Virus record (IMG/VR): IMGVR_UViG_3300045961_000121 | Span: 1 to 62,614 of that record | Source of the DNA: a virus | Length of the DNA: 62,614 nucleotides | Direction: 5' to 3' (one strand) | Shown: piece after piece, positions 36,749-44,247 of the stretch | Layout: every line of letters begins with the position of its first letter | How positions within the stretch are numbered: position 1 is the first letter of the stretch | Notes under the pieces: generated by a model | The model's input: only the letters and a program-made list of their open reading frames with translations | The model's database searches: none | What the model was told of the DNA's origin: nothing | Translations under genes and position numbers: made by a program

Positions 36749-37249
36749 CTACTCCCCGGCGAAGTCCTCGCGGAAGGCTGCGTGCATCAGCACGCTGGCC
36801 AGCGCGAGGGTCATCGGTCCGGGCCCCATGATGGCCGGTTCGTCCAGCGGCTCCAGAAGGGGCTGACTGAACGACTGGCCGTACGGGGCGTCGTCCATCT
36901 CCATGATGATGACGACCACGATCTCGCGGACGCCCTCATCACCGGCGACGTACCGGGCTTGCAGGTCGCCGTGCTCGACTTCCTCCCACGGCTTGACGTT
37001 GCCGGTGAACGACGGCGCCACGAGCGCCCCCCACTGGCACTCGCCCCTGATCGCGCCCTTCTCCATGAGGGTGTGGATGGAGTCCTCCATGAACTCCTCC
37101 AGCCCGCGCTCCTCGGTGGGCTGGAACGCGGTGGCCGCGACCCCGCCCTCGATCGGGAGCACGAGGACGACGGCCTCGTTCTCGATGGCCGTGCACACGC
37201 TGGACCAGACGCTCAGGGCGTCTCGGTGCGATGGGGTGGGGGTGCCCAT
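36749..37249 (-). CDS. Hypothetical acidic protein downstream of ssb
   Basis: The 166-residue protein starts at the ATG overlapping the SSB stop by one base. It is acidic, with a Q-W-G-A-L-V-A-P and V-V-V-I-I-M-E-M-D core. As the last gene of the leftward operon and coupled to SSB it may help replication. Family not recognised. Confidence 0.6.
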   Translation of the reverse strand: MGTPTPSHRDALSVWSSVCTAIENEAVVLVLPIEGGVAATAFQPTEERGLEEFMEDSIHTLMEKGAIRGECQWGALVAPSFTGNVKPWEEVEHGDLQARYVAGDEGVREIVVVIIMEMDDAPYGQSFSQPLLEPLDEPAIMGPGPMTLALASVLMHAAFREDFAGE

Positions 37250-37701
37250 CAGAACGGCGGCTCGTCGGGGAACTGGCTGCCCTGACTGGCCCACGGGTCG
37301 GCCTTGGGCTGCTGGCGCTGCCCGCCCTGCTGGCGGTTGTCGTTGCGGGTGATCTTGGCCGACGCCCACTTGAGCGAGGGGCCGACCTCCTCCACGTCGC
37401 ACTCCACGGATGTGCCCTTGCCCTTGTCCGTCTCGTACTGGCGGACCTTGAGGGTGCCGGTGACGACGACGCGCTGCCCCTTGGCCAGCGACTCGGCCAC
37501 GTTCTCGGCCATCTCCCGCCACACGGAGCAGCGGATGAACGTGGTGTCGCCCTCGGCCCACTCGTTCTTTGCCTTGTCGAAGAACCGGGCCGTCGAGGCG
37601 ACGGTGAAGTTTGCCACGGCCTGCCCGCTGGGGGTGAACCGCAGTTCCGGGTCGGCGGTGAGGTTGCCGATGATCGTGATTGCTGGCGCTCCTGTTGCCA
37701 T
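37249..37701 (-). CDS. ssb: Single-stranded DNA-binding protein
   Basis: The 150-residue OB-fold SSB has [12 protein letters not shown] near residue 12, [12 protein letters not shown] near 60, and [12 protein letters not shown] Gln/Arg linker and an acidic tip D-E-P-P-F follow, the usual partner-docking tail. It coats ssDNA during replication and recombination, consistent with the ERF annealing protein and helicase in this arm. Confidence 0.95.
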   Translation of the reverse strand: MATGAPAITIIGNLTADPELRFTPSGQAVANFTVASTARFFDKAKNEWAEGDTTFIRCSVWREMAENVAESLAKGQRVVVTGTLKVRQYETDKGKGTSVECDVEEVGPSLKWASAKITRNDNRQQGGQRQQPKADPWASQGSQFPDEPPF

Positions 37702-37720
37702 TGCTGTGCTCTCTCTCTGG

Positions 37721-37918
37721 TTAGGTGCCTTGCTGGCCCGCCGGGACGATCCCGTGCTTGGTGGCCATGTGCTCCCGCATCTTCGTGGTGTCCACGGCGA
37801 CGCGGGCTTCGACGGCTGGTTCGCCGCGAATCTTGGGGCCCTGCTTGACGGTGACGGCGAGGCTGATCTTCGCCTTGCACTCAGGGCAGTACGTGTTCCA
37901 CGCAGGGACCTTAGCCAT
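37721..37918 (-). CDS. Small zinc-ribbon-like protein
   Basis: The 65-residue protein has C-P-E-C near the N-terminus and a possible H-M-A-T-K-H pair at the C-terminus, giving a C2H2-like set. It overlaps the next upstream gene by eight bases. It is one of many tiny zinc-binding candidates in this operon. Confidence 0.6.
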   Translation of the reverse strand: MAKVPAWNTYCPECKAKISLAVTVKQGPKIRGEPAVEARVAVDTTKMREHMATKHGIVPAGQQGT

Positions 37919-38168
37919 CGCTGTCCTGCCGCTTGTCCCACTCCCTCTTGAACTCGGTGAACGTGGGCTCGTCGGCGACGATGACCTCGGTCGGCATGGT
38001 GCGCCGGGCGATGTCCTTGAGCAGGCAGTCCGGCTTGCAGTAGACCATCCGCTCGTCGCCCCAGATGACCTCGATGAAGCCGTGGGCCTCGGGCTCCAGC
38101 GACCATGTGTCACAGCCGTCAGCCTCGCAGGCGGACGCGTTGCGGCTAATCGGCTCGGGGTACCTCAT
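37911..38168 (-). CDS. Small Cys-containing protein
   Basis: The 85-residue protein has C-E-A-D-G-C and Y-C-K-P-D-C pairs, a likely zinc knuckle, and a charged helical C-terminus. The ATG at 38168 is behind GAGGACC. Function unknown. Confidence 0.6.
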   Translation of the reverse strand: MRYPEPISRNASACEADGCDTWSLEPEAHGFIEVIWGDERMVYCKPDCLLKDIARRTMPTEVIVADEPTFTEFKREWDKRQDSDG

Positions 38169-38176
38169 GCTGGTCC

Positions 38177-38443
38177 TCACTGGGTTGGTCCTGCGTAGAT
38201 GTGCCAGACGAACTGCCCCATCTGGACGGTGCCGATGAAGTCGGAGTCGGAAGGCGCGTTCAGCGGGTTGCCTGTTCCGGCGACGTGGATCACGCGGCCC
38301 TCTGACGGGGCTTCGGTGTCCACTTCGGCCCACAGGGTGAGCATGTCGCGCTGGTTGTCCACGCTGAGGATGCGGGCGCCGACTGGCATCATCACCACCT
38401 GCATGTCGGTGACGTACAGCGGGTACTTGTGGATCGTTCTCAT
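38177..38443 (-). CDS. Conserved phage protein (KYPL-TD-Q-V-MP-GA family)
   Basis: The 88-residue protein has the pattern H-K-Y-P-L-Y-V-T-D-M-Q, M-P-V-G-A-R-I-L-S-V, L-W-A-E-V-D and F-V-W-H-I-Y. I have seen this pattern as a widespread small phage family of unknown function. Its ATG overlaps the stop of the 34-residue gene upstream. Confidence 0.65.
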   Translation of the reverse strand: MRTIHKYPLYVTDMQVVMMPVGARILSVDNQRDMLTLWAEVDTEAPSEGRVIHVAGTGNPLNAPSDSDFIGTVQMGQFVWHIYAGPTQ

Positions 38444-38544
38444 CGTCGTGTCCTTCGGGTTGTCTTGGCGGATGCCACGGCGGCGACGATCGCCGCTATC
38501 ACTGCTGCTGCGTTCCCACCGGTGGGAACTGGCTCATCGCTCAC
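38440..38544 (-). CDS. 34-residue membrane mini-protein
   Basis: GTG start overlaps the preceding TGA (GTGA) and the stop overlaps the next ATG (ATGA), so it is coupled on both sides. It has one hydrophobic segment (V-I-A-A-I-V-A-A-V-A-S-A) and a basic tail. The N-terminus M-S-D-E-P-V-P-T-G-G is encoded by a 16-bp palindrome copy. Confidence 0.5.
   Translation of the reverse strand: MSDEPVPTGGNAAAVIAAIVAAVASAKTTRRTRR
38513..38528. promoter_or_regulatory. Dispersed palindrome, candidate operator 8
   Basis: TTCCCACCGGTGGGAA, codons 6-10 of the 34-residue mini-gene. Confidence 0.55.
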
Positions 38545-38651
38545 TTGCGTCTCCGTTCCAGTGCGTTCGCGGCCCAGAACATGAGGACCCCGGTGAGGGC
38601 CCAGCCGAGGACGATACCGATGAGGGCAGCGATGAACTTGAGGGCTTCCAT
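38541..38651 (-). CDS. 36-residue membrane mini-protein
   Basis: The starting ATG lies one base after the upstream stop. The product is almost entirely one membrane helix (F-I-A-A-L-I-G-I-V-L-G-W-A-L-T-G-V-L-M-F) with a basic end. Tandem coding with the next mini-membrane gene argues that both are real. Confidence 0.5.
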   Translation of the reverse strand: MEALKFIAALIGIVLGWALTGVLMFWAANALERRRK

Positions 38652-38652
38652 G

Positions 38653-38841
38653 TCAGCGCACCTTGATGACGCAGGCGCACTGCGTGGATGGCTTGCGCGG
38701 GTCTGGGTTGGACCACACGGAGCAGTAGGCGGTCTTGTTCTTCCCGCCGTTGTCGTTGTGGCTGTTGAGCGGGTGGCCGCACTCCTCGCACAGGGCCAGC
38801 GGCTCGGGGATGGGCTGGTGGCACGTCTCACACCGCTTCAT
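38653..38841 (-). CDS. Zinc-ribbon protein, 62 residues
   Basis: C-E-T-C then C-E-E-C-G-H form a four-Cys ribbon; two more Cys lie in the C-terminal half. The opening M-K-R-C-E-T-C-H-Q-P-I-P is typical of phage zinc ribbons. Probably a nucleic-acid or protein-binding accessory. Confidence 0.65.
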   Translation of the reverse strand: MKRCETCHQPIPEPLALCEECGHPLNSHNDNGGKNKTAYCSVWSNPDPRKPSTQCACVIKVR

Positions 38842-39136
38842 CTGGTACCTCGCCGATGAGCGCGTTCAGGGTGGACATCAGATTGTGCGCGGTGGTGACG
38901 CTCAAGGCCGTCATGGAATCCACCCGGTCGTGGTGCCGGTCGTGGACGGCGGTGTCCCCGACGATCGCTCCGCAGTCGCCACACATGGGCAGCGCCCGAC
39001 CGGTCTGCGCGTACAGGTAGCGGTTCGTAACTCTCTCTTGCCCGCTGGCGCGAATACGTGCGCACTCGGGACAGTCGGCCCTGTCCCGGTGCGTCGGAGT
39101 GTTCGCCCACCGGCACAGCGGATCGTGAACGGTCAT
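38828..39136 (-). CDS. Cys/His-rich protein, 102 residues
   Basis: N-terminal C-R-W-A-N-T-P-T-H and C-P-E-C, then C-G-D-C-G-A, suggest two metal sites; the C-terminal third is helical. It overlaps the next gene by 14 bases. Function unknown. Confidence 0.6.
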   Translation of the reverse strand: MTVHDPLCRWANTPTHRDRADCPECARIRASGQERVTNRYLYAQTGRALPMCGDCGAIVGDTAVHDRHHDRVDSMTALSVTTAHNLMSTLNALIGEVPDEAV

Positions 39137-39507
39137 ATGGACCCAGTTCCCATCGTGAAGTCAGGCAGCATCGGCTTGCCGTCGCGCCTGCCCCACAGGT
39201 GCCGGGCGTAGTCGTGGATGTTGACGTGATCCGCCTCGGGGGCGAACACCTCGTAGGCGTACCCGTCGAAGAACGCCGCCCAGTGCATGTTCTTGATCTC
39301 GGCGTACGTGGGCATCCGCTCGGCGAACGCGATGCTGGCGTGGACCCACTCCGTTCCGTCGATCACGGAGCAGGTGACGATGATCTGCCCAGACTCGTGC
39401 TTGTGGCGGAACAGCCACCCGTCAGGGCCGAACGGGATCGGCGGACCCCATGTGTTGCGACCGAGGCCGCGCCGGATGGAGATGCCGTTGAGCGTCGGAG
39501 GGATCAC
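39133..39507 (-). CDS. Hypothetical protein, 124 residues
   Basis: GTG start overlaps the previous stop (GTGA). It has an aromatic-rich compact fold: W-G-P-P-I-P-F-G, T-E-W-V-H-A-S-I-A and M-H-W-A-A-F-F-D-G. Similar proteins occur in other actinophages without assigned roles. Confidence 0.6.
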   Translation of the reverse strand: MIPPTLNGISIRRGLGRNTWGPPIPFGPDGWLFRHKHESGQIIVTCSVIDGTEWVHASIAFAERMPTYAEIKNMHWAAFFDGYAYEVFAPEADHVNIHDYARHLWGRRDGKPMLPDFTMGTGSI

Positions 39508-39668
39508 AGGTCCACCACCTTGTCGATCACGGTGAGAATCACGAGCAAGACCATGGACCACACGGCCAGCGTGGTCCCGGCCCTGCTGCGCTGGGAGTCC
39601 TCGCTGCCCAGCGCCATGAGGAACGCGAACCCGTAGGACACGGCGAGGAACATGATGAGCGCGGTCAT
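39504..39668 (-). CDS. Two-pass mini-membrane protein
   Basis: The 54-residue protein has two hydrophobic helices (M-T-A-L-I-M-F-L-A-V-S-Y and L-A-V-W-S-M-V-L-L-V-I) joined by a polar loop. It overlaps both neighbours by four bases. Function unknown. Confidence 0.6.
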   Translation of the reverse strand: MTALIMFLAVSYGFAFLMALGSEDSQRSRAGTTLAVWSMVLLVILTVIDKVVDL

Positions 39669-39961
39669 CGCGCCTCCACTCGCGCGATGCACAGGTCGGC
39701 CCCACCGTTGAGGCCGGTCCATGTGCCGCCGCTGTTGAGGCAGGCCAACTCGGCCTTCTGGCCGCGCTCCCCGGCGTCCTGCTGCCAGAGGAAGATCAGC
39801 GCGGCGAGAATGCTGATGACCGACACGATTCCGAACGCCCACAGGGCGGCGACGATCCGCTCGGTTCGCTGCTCTCGCACGCGCCTGTCCACGTCCTCCT
39901 TGAGCGAGGCCATCTTGTACTCGTGGTTCCGCTCCTGCTGAACCCAGTCAGCGTCGGTCAC
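39665..39961 (-). CDS. Membrane-anchored coiled protein
   Basis: The 98-residue protein has a charged helical N-terminus (K-E-D-V-D-R-R-V-R-E-Q-R), one membrane helix (about 43-63), then a C-terminal tail with two Cys. GTG start in a GTGA overlap. Could be a membrane tether. Confidence 0.6.
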   Translation of the reverse strand: MTDADWVQQERNHEYKMASLKEDVDRRVREQRTERIVAALWAFGIVSVISILAALIFLWQQDAGERGQKAELACLNSGGTWTGLNGGADLCIARVEAR

Positions 39962-40188
39962 TGCTCTCCTTCCACGCGCACGTCGGCTGCGTTGCAGGAC
40001 AGGTCCACCCGTTCCATGAGCATCAGCACCGCGTCGTACGGGATGACCTTGGCGGTCGCCACGACGCGCAGTTCGTGGTTCTCCTGCTGGTACAGGTAGC
40101 CCTGCTCGTCCTGCGGGACCTTGCGGGTGTGCACTCCCTGACAGGCCGCGCACTTCCAGCGCAGGTAGTAGGCGTTGAGGTATTGCAT
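39958..40188 (-). CDS. Small protein with CxxC
   Basis: The 76-residue protein has W-K-C-A-A-C-Q-G near the start and a mixed alpha/beta remainder. It overlaps the HTH gene by one base and the next gene by four. Function unknown. Confidence 0.6.
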   Translation of the reverse strand: MQYLNAYYLRWKCAACQGVHTRKVPQDEQGYLYQQENHELRVVATAKVIPYDAVLMLMERVDLSCNAADVRVEGEQ

Positions 40189-40439
40189 CACTGGACCCCC
40201 ATCCGGCGCAGCGCCTCGGCGGTCACGTCGGGCAGCCAGTAGATGATGCTCTTGCCGACCTTCCCGATGGGCTGGGGCTGGTACCCCTGCCGACCGCGCC
40301 ACGACAGGGTGCTCTTGGTGATGCCCAGCAGGGCGGCGGCGTCCACCTGCGTGACGAGCATCCCGGTGTCGAGCATCTGGATGGCCTCGTTGCGACGGGC
40401 CCGCTCGTAGATGGCGTCCTTTCCAGCGTCGAGAGTCAT
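40188..40439 (-). CDS. Helix-turn-helix protein, excisionase/MerR-like
   Basis: The 83-residue protein has a winged helix-turn-helix: residues about 30-48 (Q-V-D-A-A-A-L-L-G-I-T-K-S-T-L) and a wing P-I-G-K-V-G-K-S-I-I-Y-W. This HTH_17-type fold is used by phage excisionases and small repressors. No integrase was found, so a regulatory role is likelier. It could be a reader of one of the repeated sites. Confidence 0.7.
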   Translation of the reverse strand: MTLDAGKDAIYERARRNEAIQMLDTGMLVTQVDAAALLGITKSTLSWRGRQGYQPQPIGKVGKSIIYWLPDVTAEALRRMGVQ

Positions 40440-40612
40440 GACGCTGGCCTCGTGATCCGCTTCTCTACCCGCTCCACAGCCTCACCCATGGAGGCGGCGC
40501 CGGTGACCTCGATGACAGCGGTCACGGTGTACGAGGTGACGACCCGGCTGCCCTCGGCGGACCGGACGACCTCCCGCTCGGTTGCCTCGATGTGTTCGAT
40601 CCGGGCGATCAC
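40436..40612 (-). CDS. Small beta-rich protein
   Basis: The 58-residue protein (GTG start, GTGA overlap) has a charged opening and alternating strands V-V-T-S-Y-T-V-T-A-V-I-E-V. Coupled to its neighbours. Family not recognised. Confidence 0.5.
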   Translation of the reverse strand: MIARIEHIEATEREVVRSAEGSRVVTSYTVTAVIEVTGAASMGEAVERVEKRITRPAS

Positions 40613-40839
40613 GACTTCCTCCTCAACTTCTTCGGGCCCACGTCGTGCACGGTGGACAGGTTCAGGCTGCCGATGCAGCCACGGGTCCGGCAGGTTCGGG
40701 TCTGCTTGGACACGACGCGCCGCGAGTCGCACACCTCGCAGTAGTGCAGGCGACGCCCGAGCGGGTCGGGCAGCCACTTGCATTCCTCGGCGATGTGGGC
40801 GCCCCACTTCTCGCAGACGGTGCACCAGCCGTGTGTCAT
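40609..40839 (-). CDS. Zinc-ribbon protein, 76 residues
   Basis: Three Cys pairs: C-T-V-C, C-E-V-C and C-R-T-R-G-C, plus a Lys/Arg-rich end. The spacing fits two small zinc sites. Overlaps both neighbours by four bases. Confidence 0.6.
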   Translation of the reverse strand: MTHGWCTVCEKWGAHIAEECKWLPDPLGRRLHYCEVCDSRRVVSKQTRTCRTRGCIGSLNLSTVHDVGPKKLRRKS

Positions 40840-41261
40840 GGCTGCCTCGTCACGTCGTCGGGGAGCAGGTACACCGGCTTGCGCCGGAGGTCGAAGGCCA
40901 CGAGATAGGCCGTGAAGTACAGGTCCGGGTAGAACTGGATCGGCTCCTCGTAGTTCCACTCGATGACCCCGTTGGACAGGGTGCGGACTCCGATGATGAT
41001 GCCCTTGCGGATGTTGCCGCGCTTGCCCCACTGCGTCTTGCGCCATTCCTTGCGCACGGGCACGTTGGCGAACGCGGCCCCGCGCACCTCCTCACGGCGC
41101 AGGATGTCGCTGTAGTCGAAGTGGACTCGCTCCCCGAGCGTGACTCCGGCGGGAGTCGGCGGCGTCAGGTCGGGCATCGGCGGGGCTTCCTTGCCGGTCA
41201 TGGCCCGGTACGCGTCGTTGCGCATGGTCATCACCGCGTCCCGCACCTCCTCCGGCCTCAC
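40836..41261 (-). CDS. Hypothetical protein, 141 residues
   Basis: GTG start overlaps the preceding TAG by one base. The central part (K-E-W-R-K-T-Q-W-G-K-R-G-N-I-R-K-G-I-I-I-G) is basic and may bind nucleic acid; the C-terminus is aromatic. Family not recognised. Confidence 0.6.
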   Translation of the reverse strand: MRPEEVRDAVMTMRNDAYRAMTGKEAPPMPDLTPPTPAGVTLGERVHFDYSDILRREEVRGAAFANVPVRKEWRKTQWGKRGNIRKGIIIGVRTLSNGVIEWNYEEPIQFYPDLYFTAYLVAFDLRRKPVYLLPDDVTRQP

Positions 41262-41563
41262 TACCCCTCTCCTCTCCACCACGACCCTGCGCTCCTCTCG
41301 GTCCCGCACCCTTCGCATCGGACCTTGTTCCCATCGCCCTGCGGCACCCAGACGTGCGAGTGCGCGAGCGCCTGCTCCCGCATACGGCTGGCGATCTCTG
41401 CTTCCAGCACCGACATCAGGCGGTCCGACGCGGCGCGCACGTACGTCGTGGCCTGCGTGCTGTCGAACACGCCCTCGGGGCGTGGCTCCCAGCACATCGA
41501 CACGGCCCCGGCGCACTCTCCGACCACCCGGTCGATCTCCTGCCGCACTTCCTCGGTGCTCAC
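41261..41563 (-). CDS. Hypothetical protein with C-terminal CxxC
   Basis: The 100-residue helical protein (M-S-T-E-E-V-R-Q-E-I-D) ends in C-E-G-C-G-T. The GTG at 41563 is behind GGAGGG, and it overlaps the next stop (GTGA). Function unknown. Confidence 0.55.
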   Translation of the reverse strand: MSTEEVRQEIDRVVGECAGAVSMCWEPRPEGVFDSTQATTYVRAASDRLMSVLEAEIASRMREQALAHSHVWVPQGDGNKVRCEGCGTERSAGSWWRGEG

Positions 41564-41895
41564 AGTTCGTCCCTCCTTGTCGCCCCACAGGAGCACAACT
41601 GGCTGGTCAGTGGTGGGATGTCCACCCACTGATGGGCGTGGGCGTGGCTGTCGCGCGGGGCGATCGGGTCCGGCTCCTGCTCACGCGGTTCGGCGGTCCG
41701 GTACTCCCGGTCCAGAGCGTTGAGCCCGCCCAGCATTTCGGCGAGGAGCAGCGCACGGTTCACGTTCAGGTGGGTTGTCCCGGTGGCGTGGAAGATCACG
41801 CTTGTGTCGGACAGCCCGGTGGTGGTGAACCGGGCGATGATCTCGCGGAACAGTTCCTCGGTGGTGGCCAGTCCCAGCAGCGGTCCGTCGCTCAC
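41560..41895 (-). CDS. Hypothetical protein, 111 residues
   Basis: Helical body (T-T-E-E-L-F-R-E-I-I-A-R-F) and a His/Cys-rich C-terminus (H-A-H-A-H-Q-W and C-S-C-G), a plausible metal site. GTGA coupling on both sides. Confidence 0.55.
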   Translation of the reverse strand: MSDGPLLGLATTEELFREIIARFTTTGLSDTSVIFHATGTTHLNVNRALLLAEMLGGLNALDREYRTAEPREQEPDPIAPRDSHAHAHQWVDIPPLTSQLCSCGATRRDEL

Positions 41896-42641
41896 GGGAT
41901 CACCTGACCCTTGGCCACCGCGTCCAGCGCGCACCGGGGGTGCTTCATCCAGCACGTCGTGGTGTGTGGCTCGACCGGCCCGCGCCCCTTCATCTGCTCG
42001 CGCATGTTCGTGATGAGGTTCATCGTGCGCTGGGCCTGCTGACGGCGCCCGATGTCCACGCCCTCATGCTTGGCCGTGAGCAGGGCCCCGGGACGCTTCG
42101 TGGCGGCGTCGATGCCCTCGTCGTAGCCCTTCTGCCAGCCAGCATCGCTGCCCAGTCCGTAGCCCTGCTCGTACGCGTCGGTCATCTCCGCTGCGTACAC
42201 CCACTCAGCGATCCCCAAATCGGCGCTCTGCGGCCTCGGAGCGGCTGGTTGGTCCTGAGCGCCAGCCTTGTCCTTTCCGCCAGCCACGCGCACGGGCAGG
42301 CGGAAGGAACGCCCGTTCGCGTACTCCGGGCGGACGTAGACGTGGCAACGGTCCCGCTTCTCCGTCAGGCAGACCAGCAATCCGGTGCGGTGGAGGTTGG
42401 TCAGCGCGGACGACAGGCTGCCGTGGTGGTGGATGCCCCGGTAGATGGTGCGCAGTTCCGCGATCGTCACGCCGTCCTCCCGGCACCGGGATGCGACGGA
42501 CAGCACCTCGCTCTGGACGTGCACGGCCTTGCCGGACTTCGCCTCGCTGACGGCGCGGTCACGGCTGGTGGTGGTGCCGGAGTGCCCGGCGGTCGCGGTG
42601 CCGTCCGGCTCCGGGTAGGTGAGTTGCGGCTGGTCGGTCAC
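41892..42641 (-). CDS. Winged-helix DNA-binding protein
   Basis: The 249-residue protein has a wHTH at about residues 44-108 (V-T-I-A-E-L-R-T-I-Y-R-G, S-L-S-S-A-L-T-N-L-H-R-T-G-L and wing L-T-E-K-R-D-R-C-H-V-Y-V). The C-terminal half is Gly/Asp-rich helical with a terminal C-W-M-K-H-P-R-C. It could be a transcription regulator or replication accessory. GTG start in a GTGA overlap. Confidence 0.65.
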   Translation of the reverse strand: MTDQPQLTYPEPDGTATAGHSGTTTSRDRAVSEAKSGKAVHVQSEVLSVASRCREDGVTIAELRTIYRGIHHHGSLSSALTNLHRTGLLVCLTEKRDRCHVYVRPEYANGRSFRLPVRVAGGKDKAGAQDQPAAPRPQSADLGIAEWVYAAEMTDAYEQGYGLGSDAGWQKGYDEGIDAATKRPGALLTAKHEGVDIGRRQQAQRTMNLITNMREQMKGRGPVEPHTTTCWMKHPRCALDAVAKGQVIP

Positions 42642-42907
42642 TGGGCTCTCCGATCCTCGTCGCGCAGGCGGGCGAGATAGGTGTGGGCGTCGGCGCTCTT
42701 TGCCACCATGGCGATGACCCGCTCCCCGACGATCATGGTCGGTGGGCCGAACGCCATCGGGGAGCCGACAGCCAACTGGCTGACGAGCAGGCCGTCACCC
42801 CACACCTCGTGCACTGCGACGATGGAGTAGGTGTTGGTTCCGGTCGGGGCGCCGATGAGGCTGCCCCTGATGACGGCGTACCGGGCGCTGCTGTGTGGGG
42901 CGCTCAC
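42638..42907 (-). CDS. Hypothetical beta-rich protein
   Basis: The 89-residue protein has alternating strands (Y-A-V-I-R-G-S-L-I-G and V-I-A-M-V-A-K-S-A). GTG start in a GTGA overlap with the zinc finger gene. Function unknown. Confidence 0.55.
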   Translation of the reverse strand: MSAPHSSARYAVIRGSLIGAPTGTNTYSIVAVHEVWGDGLLVSQLAVGSPMAFGPPTMIVGERVIAMVAKSADAHTYLARLRDEDRRAQ

Positions 42908-43116
42908 GCTGCCACCGCCTTCCTCTGGAGCCACTTGCGCAGGGCCTCACGGAACTGCCGCGAGTCGCTGTTGTCGTGCTTCTCGTAGAAGTGGGTGAGG
43001 AGGCCACGGCGGACCGCGACCTCCTCGTACCCCAACTGCCGGTGGTCACAGAGCGGGCAGATGCCCAGCACCGTGACGGCGCTGATGTCGATGAGCGTGC
43101 TTCTGGCGGAAGGCAT
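42904..43116 (-). CDS. C2H2-type zinc finger protein
   Basis: The 70-residue protein has a classical C-x2-C-x18-H-x4-H set (Cys20, Cys23, His42, His47) followed by a basic helix (R-E-A-L-R-K-W-L-Q-R-K). Single C2H2 fingers of this kind occur in bacterial Ros-type regulators and in phages, and suggest sequence-specific DNA or RNA binding. Confidence 0.6.
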   Translation of the reverse strand: MPSARSTLIDISAVTVLGICPLCDHRQLGYEEVAVRRGLLTHFYEKHDNSDSRQFREALRKWLQRKAVAA

Positions 43117-43120
43117 CGTC

Positions 43121-43330
43121 TCAGTCCTCGGCGATGGTCAACTGCGACTGGCGCTGGGTGGCCAGAGCGACGAACACCTCACGGTCGAACGTGGCCGACT
43201 TCGGGGTGTTCTCCTCGCACACGTCGGCAATCCGGTTGGTGATGGCAAGGATCTGGCCCTCGTCCATCATCGACTCAGACCCGGCCTGCTGGATGGCCTT
43301 GGCCAGTGCGCGGTGCGTACGGCGGTACAT
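43121..43330 (-). CDS. Hypothetical helical protein
   Basis: The 69-residue helical protein starts 26 bases downstream of a palindrome, with AGAAGGAGCACC before the ATG (the start-associated element). It opens a sub-operon of about 20 coupled genes running to 36749. Confidence 0.6.
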   Translation of the reverse strand: MYRRTHRALAKAIQQAGSESMMDEGQILAITNRIADVCEENTPKSATFDREVFVALATQRQSQLTIAED

Positions 43331-43355
43331 GTGGTGCTCCTTCTCGGTTGGCCGA

Positions 43356-43370
43356 ATCCCACGGTGGGAA
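43356..43370. promoter_or_regulatory. Dispersed palindrome, candidate operator 9
   Basis: ATCCCAC-G-GTGGGAA, between the ERF gene stop and the 43121-43330 gene, 10 bp before its start-associated element. Confidence 0.65.
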
Positions 43371-43375
43371 CCGGG

Positions 43376-44131
43376 TTACTGCTGGGCCGCTGCCTGCTGG
43401 CGACGGAGGTACTGATCGACCTGCTGGACGAACGGCACGAGGGTGTTGCTGGGCAGGGCGCGGAACGCCTCCATGTCGATGCCGCCCTGCCGCTCGCGGA
43501 ACTGGGCGGTGACCTCCTCGACCGTCTTGCCGATCTGGTCGCAGAGCATCTGGAGGTGGGCCAGTGCATCCTCAGTGGTGGGCGGCGCCTGATGCTGCGG
43601 GGCCCGGTCGTGCGACTCGCGGTCAGACTCCTCCAGCGCCCCCTCGATTGGGATGCTGAACGTCTGGAACGCGAGGTACTTGAAGGCCATCGACATCATC
43701 TTGGACGCGGCCTTGTCGGAGGTGTCCTGCGCCTCGGCGACGACGGCGGCGTCCACGTAGTCACCGGCTGGGCCGATGATCCGGTAGCGCACGAGGCCCA
43801 TGAGGTGCTGCTGCGCGCCGCCGGACTTGGTGGTGCCGACGGTCTGGTCCAGCACCTCGAACCCGGTTGGCACGATGCTCACGCTGTGGGTGACCAGCGG
43901 CTCGTGGATGGCGTTGAGCACGTCGTCCACGCCCCGGAAGTTGTACTTCGCGGGACCGGCGGTCACTTTCTGGGCCTTGGCGATGGCGCCGATGTCGGCG
44001 GCGACCCGGGCGATGGCGACGTGGATGTTCGGCAGCGGTGCGCTGTCGATGGCCGCTGCCTGCTCGATGGCGGCAGTCTCGTCGGCATCCTGCTGCGCGG
44101 TCTTGGCTCGCGCGGTGCGTGGTGCAGTCAT
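43376..44131 (-). CDS. ERF-family single-strand annealing protein
   Basis: The 251-residue recombinase binds and anneals ssDNA, usually paired with an exonuclease and SSB. The ERF core is visible from about residue 35: I-A-R-V-A-A-D-I-G-A-I-A-K, Y-N-F-R-G-V-D-D-V-L-N-A-I-H, Y-R-I-I-G-P-A-G-D, and D-K-A-A-S-K-M-M-S-M-A-F-K-Y-L. The C-terminal part is helical and Gln-rich. The exonuclease at 47144 and ssb at 37249 are natural partners. It is driven by a candidate promoter in the gap upstream. Confidence 0.9.
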   Translation of the reverse strand: MTAPRTARAKTAQQDADETAAIEQAAAIDSAPLPNIHVAIARVAADIGAIAKAQKVTAGPAKYNFRGVDDVLNAIHEPLVTHSVSIVPTGFEVLDQTVGTTKSGGAQQHLMGLVRYRIIGPAGDYVDAAVVAEAQDTSDKAASKMMSMAFKYLAFQTFSIPIEGALEESDRESHDRAPQHQAPPTTEDALAHLQMLCDQIGKTVEEVTAQFRERQGGIDMEAFRALPSNTLVPFVQQVDQYLRRQQAAAQQ

Positions 44132-44202
44132 TGCTGTGGTTCTCCTTTGTGTTCGTGGCGGACTTGTTTGTGCTACGCACATTCTATCATTCGGGCGCAG
44201 TT

Positions 44203-44217
44203 ATTCCACGGTGGGGT
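44203..44217. promoter_or_regulatory. Dispersed palindrome, degenerate copy 10
   Basis: ATTCCAC-type left half with GTGGGGT right half; overlaps the expected -35 position of the ERF promoter. Confidence 0.35.
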
Positions 44218-44225
44218 ACCCGTGT

Positions 44226-44240
44226 TTCCCACCGTGGGAA
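44226..44240. promoter_or_regulatory. Dispersed palindrome, candidate operator 11
   Basis: TTCCCAC-C-GTGGGAA between the ATPase stop and the ERF promoter. Confidence 0.65.
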
Positions 44241-44247
44241 GGAATGG

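Larger units (their letters stand above)
44132..44247 (-). promoter_or_regulatory. Leftward promoter/operator region before ERF gene
   Basis: On the minus strand a good actinobacterial -10, TAGAAT, lies in GATAGAATG at about 44185-44193. The degenerate palindrome at 44203-44217 sits where the -35 should be, and a perfect palindrome (44226-44240) lies upstream. Repressor or activator binding there could control the recombination genes. Confidence 0.5.

Noticed and set aside
40188-40439. Excisionase of an integration module
   Set aside because: No tyrosine or serine integrase was found anywhere in the window, so the HTH protein is described only as a regulator.
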